DNA from: Aquarana catesbeiana
Taxonomy: Eukaryota; Chordata; Amphibia; Anura; Ranidae
DNA length: 64,000 nucleotides
Direction of reading: 5' to 3'
Assembly: GCF_042186555.1 (NCBI RefSeq)
Contig: NC_133334.1
Location: 23,815,280-23,879,279 of the forward strand
The notes below the pieces were generated by a model, which worked only from the letters and a program-made list of their open reading frames with translations, was not told where the DNA came from and did no database searches. The stretch's first letter is position 1. Each line of letters begins with the position of its first letter. Below are positions 9,801-20,934 of the stretch, in pieces. Position numbers and translations under genes: made by a program.

Positions 9801-10726
9801 AATAAAAGGTGCTGACATTGGTTGGAGTTTTTTTTTTTTTATATCTTTTAGTTGCTTCTCACTATAACCTGTATGGTTATATTGTCCCGTTGGGTCCAAG
9901 CCTTACTCAATGAATCGGCACTGATCTGGTTGAGGGACTTTTTGATTGCCCTACTTATTCTCATCATAACCTGTATGGTTAGATTGTACCATTAGGTCCC
10001 AAACCCTGCTCCATATTGTTTTCATGTACTACACTTGGGACTAGAATCAAAAAGCCCACTAACTGAATCAGTAAAGGCTTTTTGGTCATCATAATCTCAT
10101 CTTAACCTGTATAGTTAAATTTTTCCATTGGGTCCCAAGCCCTACTCCATAGAAGCCATCATTTTCATACACTGCACATGATGGCCAAAAAGCCTTTACT
10201 GTGCAATGCACTGATTTGGTTGGATGACTTTTTGATTGCCCTAATCATTTTCACCACAACCTGTGAGATTATACTATCCTACTGGGTCCAAAGCTCTACT
10301 CCATGGAAGCCATGGTTTCCATACACTGCACTGATAATGGTCAAAAAAAAAAAAAAAAGCCTTCACTGTGCTACATTGCTAAATCAGTTGGAGGGCTTTT
10401 TAATTGATTGCTCTAGTCCCTACTCATCATAACCTATAATGGTTATATCGTCCCTTTAAGTGCCAAGCCCTGCTCCATAGAAGCCATGGTTTCCTTGTAC
10501 TACATGTATGATGACCACAGATCCTTTACTGTGCTACACACTAATTCGGTTGAGGGCTTTTTGATTCCTCTAGCCAGTCTCACCTTAACCTTTATGATTA
10601 TACTGTCCTGATGGGTCAAAGGCCCTATGTCATGGAAGCCATGGTTTATAAACATTGCATTTATGATGCCCCAAAAGCCTTTACTGTGCTACGTACTGAT
10701 TCAGTTGGAGAGCTTTTTGATTGATC

Positions 10727-11333
10727 CAGGGGTGTAACTAGAAATAGCAGGGCCCCATAGCAAAATGTTGTATGGGGCCCCCCTGCAAACAGCCCACCCC
10801 CCCCCCCCCCCCCACAGCTGCCCTAGTGCCACATACAGCGTGACCTGTGCCACATACAGCGTGACCTGTGCCCAATACAGCGTGACCTGTGCCCAATACA
10901 GCCTGGTCTGCCTGTGCCCCATACAGCCCCACCTATGCCGAGGAAGAGGCAAGCCACCCAGATCAGCAGTGAGCGGGATTGCCCGCTGTATTATCTTTCA
11001 TTTGAATTTCCCGTCTTCCCGGGGCTCATCGTCACATAGCCCCACCTCTTGGCCCGACGCCTTTGATGACGTCACATGTCCCGCATTGGATCGGCGTTCT
11101 GTCTATCAAAGGCACCGGGCCAAAAGGTGGAGCTATGTGACATGAGCCCCGGAAACACTGGAAGTTCTAATGAAAACTCTTACATCGGGCAATTCAGCAC
11201 TCTGCTCTTCCTTTCCTCTCTCTTCCCCTGGCTGGGAGACTGTGCCGGCGGTGCTCTTATCCTCACTGGGCCCCACTCGGCTGCGGGCCCCATAGCGCCC
11301 GCATGGGTCGCTATGGTGGTAGTTACGCCCCTG
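10727..11333. mobile_element. Non-autonomous hAT-like element, perfect 8-bp target duplication
   Basis: The ends are CAGGGGTGTAACTAG and TAGTTACGCCCCTG. GATTGATC flanks both sides (10719-10726 and 11334-11341). Inside are a C16 run, four 22-bp units around ACATACAGCGTGACCTGTG (10830-10920), and a large inverted repeat at 11018-11153 (CCGGGGCTCAT...ATGAGCCCCGG). The host array supplies empty sister sites. No transposase. Confidence 0.9.
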
Positions 11334-11606
11334 GATTGATCTAATCTCTTCACATCATAACCTGTATGGTTACATTGTCCTATTGGATCTTAAGCCCTAC
11401 TCCATGGAAGCCATGGTTTATATACACTTTACTTATGATGGGCTAAAAGCCTTTACTGTGCTACGCACTGATTTGGTTGGAAGGCTTTTTGATTGCCCTA
11501 GTCCTTATCATAATCTTTATGGTTATATTGTCCCATTGGGTCCCGAGCACTGCTCCACAGATACCATGGTTTCAATGTACTACACTTATGATGACCAAAA
11601 ACCTTA

Positions 11607-12000
11607 AGACCCCTTTCACACTGGGGCGTTTTCAGGCATTTTTAGGTCTAAAAATAGCGCCTGTAAAGTGCCTGAAAAACATCTCTCATGCCTCCCCAGT
11701 GTGAAAGCCAGAGTGCTTTCACACCCAGGCGGTGTGCTTGCAGGATTGGAAAAAAAGTCCTGCAAGCAGAAGCTTTTGGGCAGTGCGTGAGTGGTGTATA
11801 CACACCGCCCCTGCCAATTAAAATGAATGGGCAGCGCCTGCAAAGTGATTCTGCAGCGCCGTAACATGGGCGCTTTTAATCCTTTGTTCGACCGCTAGCT
11901 AGGGGGCGAAAAGTGCTGCTATAACAGTGGTTAAAGCGCCTCTAAAACTGGCAGGCGCTTTACCGCTAACGCCGGCACCATCCCAAGTGTGAAAGTACCC
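11607..12000. mobile_element. Harbinger-like MITE, 3-bp TTA target duplication
   Basis: The termini contain CCCTTTCACACTGG and CCAAGTGTGAAAGTACCC. TTA occurs on both sides (11604-11606 and 12001-12003). Joining the flanks restores the unit sequence AACCTTACTG...GCACTGATTCAG seen in sister units (AGCCTTTACTGTGCTACGCA), confirming the borders. The superfamily call follows from the TTA duplication and is an inference. Confidence 0.8.
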
Positions 12001-12004
12001 TTAC

Positions 12005-13335
12005 TGTTCTATGCACTGATTCAGTTGGAGGGCTTTTTGATTCCTTTAATCCCTTCTCACTATAATCTCTATGGTTCTACTTTCCCATTGGGTCCCAAGC
12101 CCTACTACATAATATGGTTTCTTCTCACTGCCCGATGATGGGCAAAAAGTCTGAGACAACCGTATGCAGTTTGGGATAGATGGCTTTATAATATTAGGCT
12201 ATATTTCTGGTTGTAGATGTGCATTTGGCTTATGGGGTGTAAAGGAAAGATGTGCATGGCTTTGCCCACTTTACTGAAATGGGGAATGATCCTCTTATTT
12301 TAGGGATATTTGATGGAATGAGACATGTAAACACCTTCTGTTCTAAGAAGACTTTTTATGGATATTTCTGGTTGAGACGCTGAAAGTAAAAATGAACTCT
12401 ACAAATGCAGAAACAGACTATCCATTCTGACCAAATGTATTCTTGCATGATATTTTATACAGAAGATAAGAAAAGGGTGGTGTGAGATGTTAAAAACTAG
12501 CAACTAGAATAATGTCACATTTCATATGTTATGTCATCAGCTATGCCTAACTGTTGCAAAACTATTATCTTAAGAAGGGAGGGGGAGAGTGAGAGCGAGA
12601 TCTTCTAGGAAAGCGTAGTCTGTGTTATGTGAAGGACATGTATACATTGCAAGCAAGATGGAGTCTCTTGTGCTTAAATGAACAATACTGTGAAAGTCCA
12701 TGTCATTCCCACCTTTTTGTTTATTTAACACCATTCTCCTCCACGTTACATTTAGATGATTGCTGGCAGCTCCTGCTACATCGGCGCAGAGGGACAGCGT
12801 CCTGTTCAGCTCTCCCCGAGCTTTCTCAGAATGATGGCTTCATCAGTGGAGATGGACCATCTGCTAGTACAGCGTGTAATTGCACAGAGGCATGGTCAGA
12901 TGAGAAAGTAGATATCAAGTATGAGAAACAGAATGAATGTGCATGTCAGCTATGCTATGCACTGATTCTGTTTCAGTAGTTCTTGATGCCTTTAGTTCCT
13001 TCTCACTATAACCTGTACGATTTATATTGTGTCGTTGGGTTTCAATCCCCACTTCATTTTAGCCATGGATTCCAAACCCCATGATGATGATGGCCAAAAA
13101 GCCTGAAACACTTGTATGCAGCCACAAATAAATTACTCTCTAAATAGACTATGTTAGTAGGATACAGCAGTGGTCGTGGATGTGCATTTAGCTGTGCGGG
13201 TGGGGGGGGGGATGATTTGCAAGGCTCTGTCCATTGTCCTGAAACGAGGTGTATTCCTCTTATTTCTGGGATATGTGATGGAATGAGCCAATTGAATACC
13301 TTTTTGTTTTTAGGAAGTCTTTAGTCTCCTGCACA
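12005..13335. repeat. Large diverged duplication within the array
   Basis: Segments 12005-12375 and 12955-13335 align along their length. Shared landmarks are GATGTGCATTT, CCTCTTATTT and GATGGAATGAG, in the same order and about 945 bp apart. The spacer (12380-12950) has no recognised repeat or gene. Confidence 0.75.
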
Positions 13336-13340
13336 ATGAT

Positions 13341-13692
13341 TTAGACTCTATTCACACTTGTATGACTCCAAAGTAGCTAGACTTTGGAGTGCAACTTTGA
13401 ATGGGTATGACTTTGATGCAACTTTGGCTTTGACCAAAGATAATTTACAACTGTTGCACGTAAAACATTCAGGTAGGACCTTCATGCAACGTTTGAGGGT
13501 TGACATTGAAGTCTAAGGCCCTCAAGTTGCATGAAAGTCGAACCGAAGTAGTGCATTAACTACTTTGAAGTTGATGCGACTTTAAGTCGGACATATATGA
13601 ATGGTTATCATTGGAAAACATGTGGTACGACTTGTCATCCGACTTTGATGTCCATAGTTGCGTGGCAAGTCTTAAAAGTGTGAATGGACACC
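13341..13692. mobile_element. MITE of the TTCACAC-ended type
   Basis: Inverted ends carry ATTCACACTTG on the left and AAGTGTGAATGG on the right. Internally, CGACTTTGATG-type motifs recur in both orientations. Borders are approximate; the target duplication was not resolved. Confidence 0.55.
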
Positions 13693-13799
13693 AAGTTGGG
13701 GGGCTGTTCGGTTCCTTTAGTTCCCTCTCATTTTTCATCTCTTTCTCTGTGAAAACGAGCCAAAATCATTTTTTCACTTTGAAGTTTAATAGAACCCTT

Positions 13800-14300
13800 A
13801 GCCAATAGTTGGGTATAGTGAAAAGGTAATTCAAAGGCGGTCATTCGCAGTCAAACATCCATTCATCTTCAGCTGGCCTTAGTGTGTTATATGATCCAAG
13901 ATATCGAGAAATTGAAGTTTTGTTTCCATCACCCCTTTGACTGAGGACACGGCCTGCTTTCAGCACTTGCGCTAATGATAGCAATATAGCCGAATCTAAA
14001 CACCATCTCCAGCAGACGAGGGGTCTACCCAAGGGCTGCGGTTGAGGCCGCCGGATCTCAGTGATTGTCTTGTTAGAGGCTCCAGACAGGCCGTCATGTC
14101 TTCTCTGTAGGAAAAAAAAAAACTTCAAATTGTTTTACTAGCTCTGGCTGACTGATGATTCTATAGAAAAACATTTGTGCCCACAGCTTCGGGAAGCAGA
14201 ATTGAAACAATATTTTAAAATGTTTAAAGTATACTCTTGCTTGTTAAAGTGTACCTAAAGCCAAAACATTTCTTTAGAGCTGAAGTTTATTCAGCTTATA
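13800..14300. other. Single-copy stretch, no gene seen
   Basis: No repeat is recognised. A 95-codon minus-strand frame (13841-14128) is non-repetitive but I see no family signature. Moderate CpG content and mixed composition resemble the other islands. Confidence 0.3.
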
Positions 14301-14479
14301 TTTTGCCTTCCCTGGTTCTTTTTCCTCCTCATCAACATGCTAATTAAATGTTTATATAAAACCATATGCAGTTAGAGGGGGCGCAATACAGTAAGGTGGT
14401 TCAGATGCATTTATAAAACATTTTTATTTGATTATGATGCACTTTAACCACTTCCCAACCAGCGATGTACCGGTACAGT

Positions 14480-14952
14480 CCTTCCGTGGTTCCCTCGGGC
14501 CACCTTCCATGGTTCTCTCGGGCCACCTTCCGTGGTTCTCTCGGGCCGCCTTCCGTGGTTCCCTCGGGGCTGCCTTCCGTGGTTCTCTCGGGGCTGCCTT
14601 CCGTGGTTCTCTCGGGGCTGCCTTCCGTGGTTCTCTCGGGGCTGCCTTCCGTGGTTCTCTCGGGGCTGCCTTCCGTGGTTCTCTTGGGGCTGCCTTCCGT
14701 GGTTCTCTTGGGGCTGCCTTCCGTGGTTCTCTCGGGGCTGCCTTCCGTGGTTCTCTCGGGGCTGCCTTCCGTGGTTCTCTCGGGGGTGCCTTCCGTAGGT
14801 CTCTCTGGGGTGCCTTCCGTAGGTCTCTCTGGGGTGCCTTCCGTGGGTCTCTTGGGGCTGCCTTCCATGGTTCTCTCGGGGCTGCCTTCTGTGGGTCTCT
14901 CTGGGCCGCCTTCCGTGGGTCTCCCAGGGCTGCCTTCCGTGGTTCTCTTGAG
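14480..14952. repeat. 24-bp minisatellite, about 20 units
   Basis: The unit is CCTTCCGTGGTTCTCTCGGG plus GCTG. It lies directly after the family B terminus and is internal to that element. Open frames of 155-181 codons on both strands arise because 24 is divisible by three. Confidence 0.95.
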
Positions 14953-15239
14953 CTCTCCCTACCGGCTGGCTAGACAGCCAGGCAAAGCCGAAATCGGCTG
15001 TTCATAATAGTAACCCGGAATCGATGACTTAACATCACTTCCGGTTTACTCGGAATCCATCAGCGCCAGTTTTTGAAAATTCAGAAACATTGATCTTTGT
15101 GTTAGTATTGCTTTTAATGCAGAGGAGGTATTTAGGGTCTTATAGACCCCAGATCCCTCTGTAAAGAGTACCTGTTACATGCCTATTGCTGTGGCAAGGA
15201 TGTTTGCAGTCCTTATGACAGCAATAAAAGTTATTAAAA

Positions 15240-15480
15240 AAAAAAAAAGGAAAGTGCCCCGGTCCCCCCATGCTTGCAGAAGAATAAAAGGAAGGACGGG
15301 AAGGAAGAATAAAAGGAAGGGAAGGAAAAGAAGGCAGGCAGGGAGGGAAGAATTAAAAAAAATAATGTAAAGTGCCCCCATCCTGCCATGCTTGCAGAAG
15401 AATAAAAGGTAGGAAAGGCAAGGAAGGAAGGGAAGGAAGAATATAGGAAAGGAAAAGAAGGAAGGCAGGAAAGGAAAGGT
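15240..15480. repeat. Purine-rich tract inside family B
   Basis: AAGGAAGG-type sequence follows the A-rich stretch after GACAGCAATAAAAG. The other family B copy carries AT and TAGA microsatellites at the equivalent place (41400-41675). Confidence 0.8.
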
Positions 15481-15868
15481 CGAACGCGCACTTTCATCCC
15501 ACACATCTGAGGTATCACCACAAATGTCAGATCATGGGCGGTAATTCTAGCACCAGACCTCCTCTGTAAATCTAAAGTGGTGACCTGTAAAGTCTTTTAA
15601 AGCGTCGCCTATGGATAGTAACATTTACGTAGTTTGTCGCCCTTGCACAGGTGTGCCTAATTTTGAAGCGTGATGTGTTTGGTATCTATTTACTCAGCAT
15701 AACTTCATCTTTTACAAAAAAAATTGGGTTATGTATTGTTTTTTTTTTTTTTGCATTAAAATTCAAAAAAGTGTATTTTTTCCCCCAAAAAATCGCGTAT
15801 GCAAAACCGATGCGCAAATACTGTGCGACTTAAAAAATTTCAAAACCCACCAATTTTATTCTCTAGGG

Positions 15869-16029
15869 CATGGGCGCGTAAACTCTGGGCCCCCCAGCTG
15901 TTCTGCAACTACAAGTCCCATCATGCCTCTGCCTTTGGAAGTCATGCTTGTAACTGTCAACAGCTTGCAGTGCCTCGTGGGACTTGTAGTTCCGCAACAG
16001 CTGCGGGGGCCACAGGTTGAACACCCATG
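15869..16029. mobile_element. hAT-like MITE, perfect 8-bp target duplication
   Basis: The ends are CATGGGCGCGTAAACTCTGG and CCACAGGTTGAACACCCATG. CTCTAGGG flanks both sides (15861-15868 and 16030-16037). The second family B copy (near 42130) shows the uninterrupted site, ATTCTCTAGGGACTCTGC. Internal inverted CAACTACAAGTCCCATCATG-type arms are present. Confidence 0.88.
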
Positions 16030-16164
16030 CTCTAGGGCCTCTGCTTTAAAAAAAAAAAAATTATATAATGTTTGAGGGTTCTAAGTCATTTTCTAGCAAA
16101 AAATACTGATTATTACATGTGAACAAAAAGTGCCAGAAAAGACCCGGACTGGAATTAGTTAATT

Positions 16165-16685
16165 TTGAACTGTGAAAACGAACATATGAAGATCATATAG
16201 GGTACAAATATGAGCTTTCGGCTAAAAAAAGAGAAATGTATTTGCTTTTATTTTGTTCCTTTTCAATCAATGTACAGCGAATAATCTTTGGATTTTCCCC
16301 ATTCCCAGTGTTTTCACTTTTAATAAAATAATGGTGCTGCTGCTCCAGATGGCTTCTACACAGATTTTATTGCTGATCTCCAGCCATGTAATTCCATCAC
16401 GGCTCACAGGTCAGCATCGAATGCTGTCATTACTGTAATTAAAACTCTCAGGACTTCAAAACGGGTCAATACATCGCGGCGTCCGGCGGCAGCTTGAAAT
16501 GACGCACATTCACGTCCAACATTAATACACCTCTAGAAGTTCCTGTCTTTATTTTTGCTGGAGTTAAATGGGGGGTTGAGATCTACCTCGCCCGTCCAAC
16601 ATCATGAATACAGATTGCGGCATCAACCTTATTTAGGGTCCTGTACATGTGCATTAATTGCATGGATCAAGGCTGTGAGTGGGTG
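16165..16685. other. Single-copy island, candidate conserved non-coding DNA
   Basis: No repeat is recognised. The segment 16380-16540 has GTCATTACTGTAATTAAAAC and retained CpGs (CATCGCGGCGTCCGGCGG). There is no credible ORF. Confidence 0.35.
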
Positions 16686-16688
16686 GTC

Positions 16689-16758
16689 TATTTAGAGGCA
16701 GGGTCTGGGCAGAATAGCTCAAAAAGTGGATGTATTGCATAGTCCCTGCCTCTAAATA
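16689..16758. repeat. Inverted repeat, 15-bp perfect arms
   Basis: TATTTAGAGGCAGGG (16689-16703) and CCCTGCCTCTAAATA (16744-16758). The motif TATTTAGAGG also starts the units of the array at 25800-26390. Confidence 0.8.
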
Positions 16759-16759
16759 T

Positions 16760-17390
16760 GTGGTGGGGACCATGCCTCACACCCACTTTTCCTGGCACCA
16801 TTAAGGCAGCACAGATGTGGTAGTATGCTGCCATGGATTGACACCAGGAAAAGGACATCATGGTAAGTGATAACATTTTCTGCTTTCCTGGTGCTAACAT
16901 GGCAGCATACCACCACATGTGTGATGCCATTGATTGGTGCCAAGAAAGGAAAATTAAGGTAAATATTGGATACAATGTTCCGTTTTCCTGGCACCAACAT
17001 GGCAGCATATTACCACATGTGTGCTTACAGGGATTTGCACCAGGAAGGGAAAATTACGGTAAGTACTTGATACAATTTTCTGTTTTCCTGTTGCCAAATT
17101 GGTAGCATACTACCACATGTGTGCTGCCATGGATTGGCACCAGGAAAGGAAAATTATGGTAAGTACTTGATACAATTTTCTGTTTTCCTGGATCCAAATT
17201 GGTAGCATACTAGCACATGTGTGCTGCCATGGATTGGCACCAGGAAAGGAAAATTATGGTAAGTACTTGATACAATTTTCTGTTTTCCTGGATCCAAATT
17301 GGTAGCATACTAGCACGTGTGCTGCCATGGATTGGCACCAGGAAAGGAAAATTACGGTAAGTATTTATTTGATACAATTTTCAATTTTTA
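16760..17390. repeat. 100-bp hairpin satellite, about six units
   Basis: GGATTGGCACCAGGAAAGG recurs at 16835, 16931, 17031, 17131, 17231 and 17329, a 96-100 bp period. In each unit TTTCCTGGCACCAACATGGC pairs with a downstream complement around CACATGTGTG, giving a hairpin of about 70 bp joined by a linker of about 30 bp containing GGTAAGTACTTG. Confidence 0.9.
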
Positions 17391-17439
17391 AGCTGTTATG
17401 CCAGTCTGCGCAGGACCAACCTAGAAAGTAGGAATAATT

Positions 17440-17815
17440 TGGGCATGCCCACTCATTCACACCATGAATCGCCCAGGGGCATGCTGTGCATTCCTGGGCG
17501 ATTTTACATGCGATCTGGGTGCAGTGCTATTTCAGCCCGTGCATTTGAATGGACTAAAATCGCGCTAGACCGCACCAATAGTAGGGCATGCGCTACTTTT
17601 AAAAATGCATAGCGACTGGATCGTATCGTACCACTGCACCATGCAATTCTTTGCAGGGAGATGCATTTGCGACCTGTGTTTGGAGTGTCGTTGATTACAC
17701 TGACAACCCTCCTACAGATTGCAAGTGCATCGCCATTTCAATGCAGTGTGGGAAACGCGCATGGAGCGTGGGTTTCCCGCACCGCGTTCTGATGTGAACT
17801 GGCCCTGAATACAGG
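17440..17815. mobile_element. Putative MITE with TTCACAC-like ends
   Basis: Inverted ends of the form ATTCACACCATGAATCGC and TTCTGATGTGAACTGGCC. The interior contains repeated GCGATTT and GCATTT motifs in both orientations. Borders are approximate and the family is inferred. Confidence 0.45.
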
Positions 17816-17884
17816 AAAATTGAGTTATGGTTGTAACCTTTTCCCACTTTATACAAAACTATAAAACAAATTTGAGTGGAGTTG

Positions 17885-19255
17885 AGCTTTATGTATAAGA
17901 AAGGAAGGAAGAGAAGGGATGAAGGGGAGGAAGAAAGAAAGGCAAGGAAGGAAAGAATGAATGGAGGGGAAGGAACCGAAGGATGGAAAAAAAAAAAGAA
18001 AGGAAGAGATAGACGGGACAAAGAAAAGAAAGGAAGAGATAGACGGGACAAAGAAAAGAAAGGAAGGAAGGCATAAAAGAAGACAAGGAAGGGAGGAAAA
18101 AAGGAAGGAAGAAGATTTAAAAAAAAAAAGGCAGGAAGGAAAGAATGACTGGAAGGGAAGGAACCAAAGGATGGAAAAAAGAAAGGAAGAGATAGAAGGG
18201 ACGAAGAAAAGAAAGGAAAGAAGGCATAAAGGAAGGGAGGAAAAAAGGAAGGAAGGAAGAAGATTAAAAAAAAAAAGTGGGAGGGAAGGGAAGGAACCAA
18301 AGGATGGAAAAAAAGAAAGGAAGAGAAATAAGGGACAGAGAAAAGAAAGGAAGGAAGGCATAAAGGAAGAAAGGGATGGGAGGAAAAAGAAGGAAGAAGA
18401 TTAAAAAAAAAAAAAGGCAGAAAGGGAAGGAAGGAAAGAATGAATGGAAGGGAAGGAACCGAAGGATGGAAAAAAAGAAAGGAAGAGATAGAAGGGACGA
18501 AGAAAAGGAAGGAAGGTATAAAGGAAGAAAAGGAAGGGAGCAATAAAGGAAGGAAGAAGATTAAAAAAAAGGCGGGAAGAAAGGAAAGAATGAATGGAAG
18601 GGAAGGAACCAAAGGATGGGAAAAAAAGAAAGTAAGAGAAAGAAGGGATGAAGAAAAGAAAGGAAGGAATGCATAAAGGAAGGGAGGAAAAAAGGAAGGA
18701 AGAAGATTTAAAAACAAAAGGCGGGAAGGAAAGAAAGAATGAATGGAATGGAAGGAACCGAAGGATGGAAAAAAAGAAAGGAAGAGATAGAAGGGACGAA
18801 GAAAAGGAAGGGAGAAAAAAGAAGGAAGGAGATTAAAAAAAAAAAAGGCAGGAAGGGAAGGAAGAAAAGGAAACAAAGGCAGGGGGGAAAGAAGAAAGAA
18901 AGAAGGGAAGGAAGAATGAAAGAAAAAAAGGGAAGGAAAAAAAAGAAGGAATAGAGGGGAAGGATGGAAGAAAAAGGAAGGGGCGGAAGAAAAGAGAGGC
19001 AGAAAGGAAGAGAAGGAAGGGAGGACAAAAAGTAAGGTAGGGAAGGAAGGAAATAAAGAAACAAAGGGAGGGAGGGAAAAAAAGAATGAAAGTAGGGAGG
19101 GAGGAAAAGAAGGTAAGGAAGGAAGGAATGGCAGGGGCGGAAGAATAAAAGGAAGGAAAATTAAAATAAAGGGAAGAAGAACTAAAGAGAAGGAAGAATA
19201 AAAGGAAGGGAAAGAGGAATAAAAGGAAGGAGGAATAAAAGGAAGGAAAGAAAGA
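17885..19255. repeat. 1.37-kb purine-only tract with about 150-bp superunits
   Basis: The plus strand is almost entirely A and G (GGAAGGAAAG type). AAGAATGAATGGAAGGGAAG recurs at about 17958, 18145, 18439, 18588 and 18738, showing a roughly 150-bp higher-order unit. The minus strand reads as a 543-codon Phe/Ser/Leu/Pro frame (17695-19326), a composition artefact. Confidence 0.93.
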
Positions 19256-19259
19256 AACC

Positions 19260-19960
19260 CTATAGTTCTTCCTTCTTTCAAAATACTTCTGTGATAGACA
19301 GTTGTTGTAGCTGTAGCATGGACCATTGACCCCAGTCGCCCCCAGGCCGGAATTTGGACGCCTTCCCTGACAAGTCACTTAGTCGCATGCAGCGAGAGCT
19401 TGTACTCGGAATCCCTACCACGATAATGCATTCTGGAGCGCCGGTCCCCCGCCGCACGTGATCTTGTAATTTCGCAATCGTTATACCGGTAAATTCTCCA
19501 GTAACATCGGGTCACAAAAAGCACTTCTGTTATTACATCCCAACAAATCCTCAGAGACCACAGCTCCGGCGATGGGATTAATAGAGCGTTGATGTATAAA
19601 ACATGAGATCGAATGGAGGGGGGCGGCGGGGGGAGGGAACGCGCCTTCATACAAGACGACTCCAGCGGGAAAGTTACACAATTAAATGTACTTTTTTTTA
19701 CCTGCTATTACTGGCGGAACGCGCGGATCTCCGGGACGCTGGCTGCTTTTATATATAATCCTCCGTCTCTGCTCTGTGTCTACATTAATATTGATTTTTT
19801 TATTCTAAAAGGCAATCTCTTCAACGGGTAATTTCTGTCCTAGTTTGTGAAAACGCGTGTGATAATTGAAAGGATTCATAGGATGGCCATGAAAGGGAAG
19901 ACTCATCAACAACAAGATTTTACAGCGTTTTTTTTTTTTTTTTTTCTCGCCTTTGGGACT
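19260..19960. other. Single-copy island, candidate conserved non-coding DNA
   Basis: No repeat is recognised. The stretch contains CCGCCGCACGTGATC, GTTATACCGGTAAATT and GGATTAATAGAG, with retained CpGs. A T22-type run lies at about 19930-19946. No credible ORF. Confidence 0.35.
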
Positions 19961-20134
19961 TAAAGAGCTTTACAGGTCTGCGGTTTTATATTTACAGTGG
20001 CTGAACCCCTGGCATATTCTATGACAGCAGGCTTCATTAAACTGGTGCTGGTTTAGTAAATCTCTAGAGAGAGGATTCCTCTTGCAGAGGAAGTCAAAGC
20101 GGAACTTAACTGCATCTGAGCACCACGAACTGCA

Positions 20135-20490
20135 CCATGCAGCGGCGCTGATCAGGCGGGACTGCGATATTGCGGCAGACATTCGGAACACTGACACTTT
20201 TTTGACACTTTTTGGGAACCAGTGACACTAAAACAGTGATCAGCGCGAAAAAATGTGCACTGTCACTGTACTAATGACACTGGCCAGGAAGGGGTTAAAG
20301 AGGGGCGATCAAAGGTTTAACTGCGTGCCTAGCCAGTGTTTGTGCACTATGGGGGAGGTGCTTATCCTAGGGGAAGGCATTGATCCATGTTCCTGCTTTG
20401 CAGGAATACAGCATCAATGCCTTTCCTACTGACAGAACGACAATCTGCCTTGTTCTGGCTCTCTGCCTAATGATCGCCGGCTGGGCGAGG
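20135..20490 (+). mobile_element. Family A element, middle fragment
   Basis: Landmarks GACTGCGATATTGCGGCAGAC, AGTGATCAGCG and CCAGGAAGGGGTTAAAG follow the family order. Both termini are missing. Confidence 0.65.
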
Positions 20491-20599
20491 AGACGCTTTC
20501 CTAGTCACCGCGACTTTTTATCCTATGCTGCAGTTTTTTAATACTTGATGCACCTTGTGTATAGTGCATTTATTTTGATTGAACGCCTTTCTCAAAGGT

Positions 20600-20930
20600 T
20601 TTTTTACACTGTTGGAAGCCCCATTTGTTTTCTTTTGGCTGTTGCTTGGCTGACATGAGATTTTGATTTTGCTGCGGGAGGGACGGCTGGAGAGACTTGT
20701 ACTGCCTGCACTACTTCCTTATTGATGCTTGGAGTTGATATTTGACCTTCAAATATTTGATATTTTAGTTGTGCATTTGACATTCCGTAAAGGGGGTCCA
20801 TCTCGTGGGGTAAGGGTACATCCTGACTGTATGTTGGTGACGTCACTTGGTGGAGGATATCGTTGGATATCATTTTGCACTAAATATTTATACAGCACTT
20901 TTTTTTTTTCTTGATCTATGGGATATATAG
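20600..20930 (-). mobile_element. Possible decayed retroelement fragment
   Basis: The minus strand has an 89-codon non-repetitive frame (20604-20873) that includes MDPLYGMSNAQLKYQIFEGQ and ends KRKQMGLPTV. It is preceded by AAGTGCTGTATAAATATTTA, which I associate by memory with frog repeats. The peptide looks like part of a mobile-element ORF, but I cannot assign a class, and it may be chance. Confidence 0.25.
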
Positions 20931-20934
20931 ATCT

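Larger units (their letters stand above)
9830..13720. repeat. Old degenerate tandem array, about 155-175 bp units
   Basis: The block CATAACCTGTATGGTTATAT, followed by CCCATTGGGTCC and later by CTTTTTGATTGCC, recurs near 9860, 9962, 10089, 10251, 10425, 10580, 11351, 11506, 12055 and 13003, with a last partial unit at about 13695. Typical spacing is 155-174 bp. Units are strongly diverged. The array is interrupted by elements at 10727-11333, 11607-12000 and about 13341-13692, and includes a larger repeated block (12005-12375 and 12955-13335). Confidence 0.85.
14444..16162 (+). mobile_element. Family B element, TTAA-flanked, heavily expanded
   Basis: The element begins TTAACCACTTCCCAACC (14444-14460) and ends in AGTTAA (TTAA at 16159-16162). 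Core landmarks are GAGTACCTGTTACATGCC, GACAGCAATAAAAG, CTAGCACCAGACCTCCTC and GCAAAACCGATGCGCAAATA. A second copy lies at 41270-42217. This copy contains a 24-bp minisatellite, a GGAA-type purine tract and a hAT-like insertion. Confidence 0.75.

Noticed and set aside
14401..15007. Frames of 155-181 codons on both strands
   Set aside because: Created by the 24-bp minisatellite in family B.
16860..17365. Repeated GGTAAGT motifs as splice donors
   Set aside because: They recur once per 100-bp satellite unit and have no associated exon.
17695..19326. 543-codon minus-strand open frame
   Set aside because: Translation of a purine/pyrimidine tract, giving only Phe, Ser, Leu and Pro runs; no domain.
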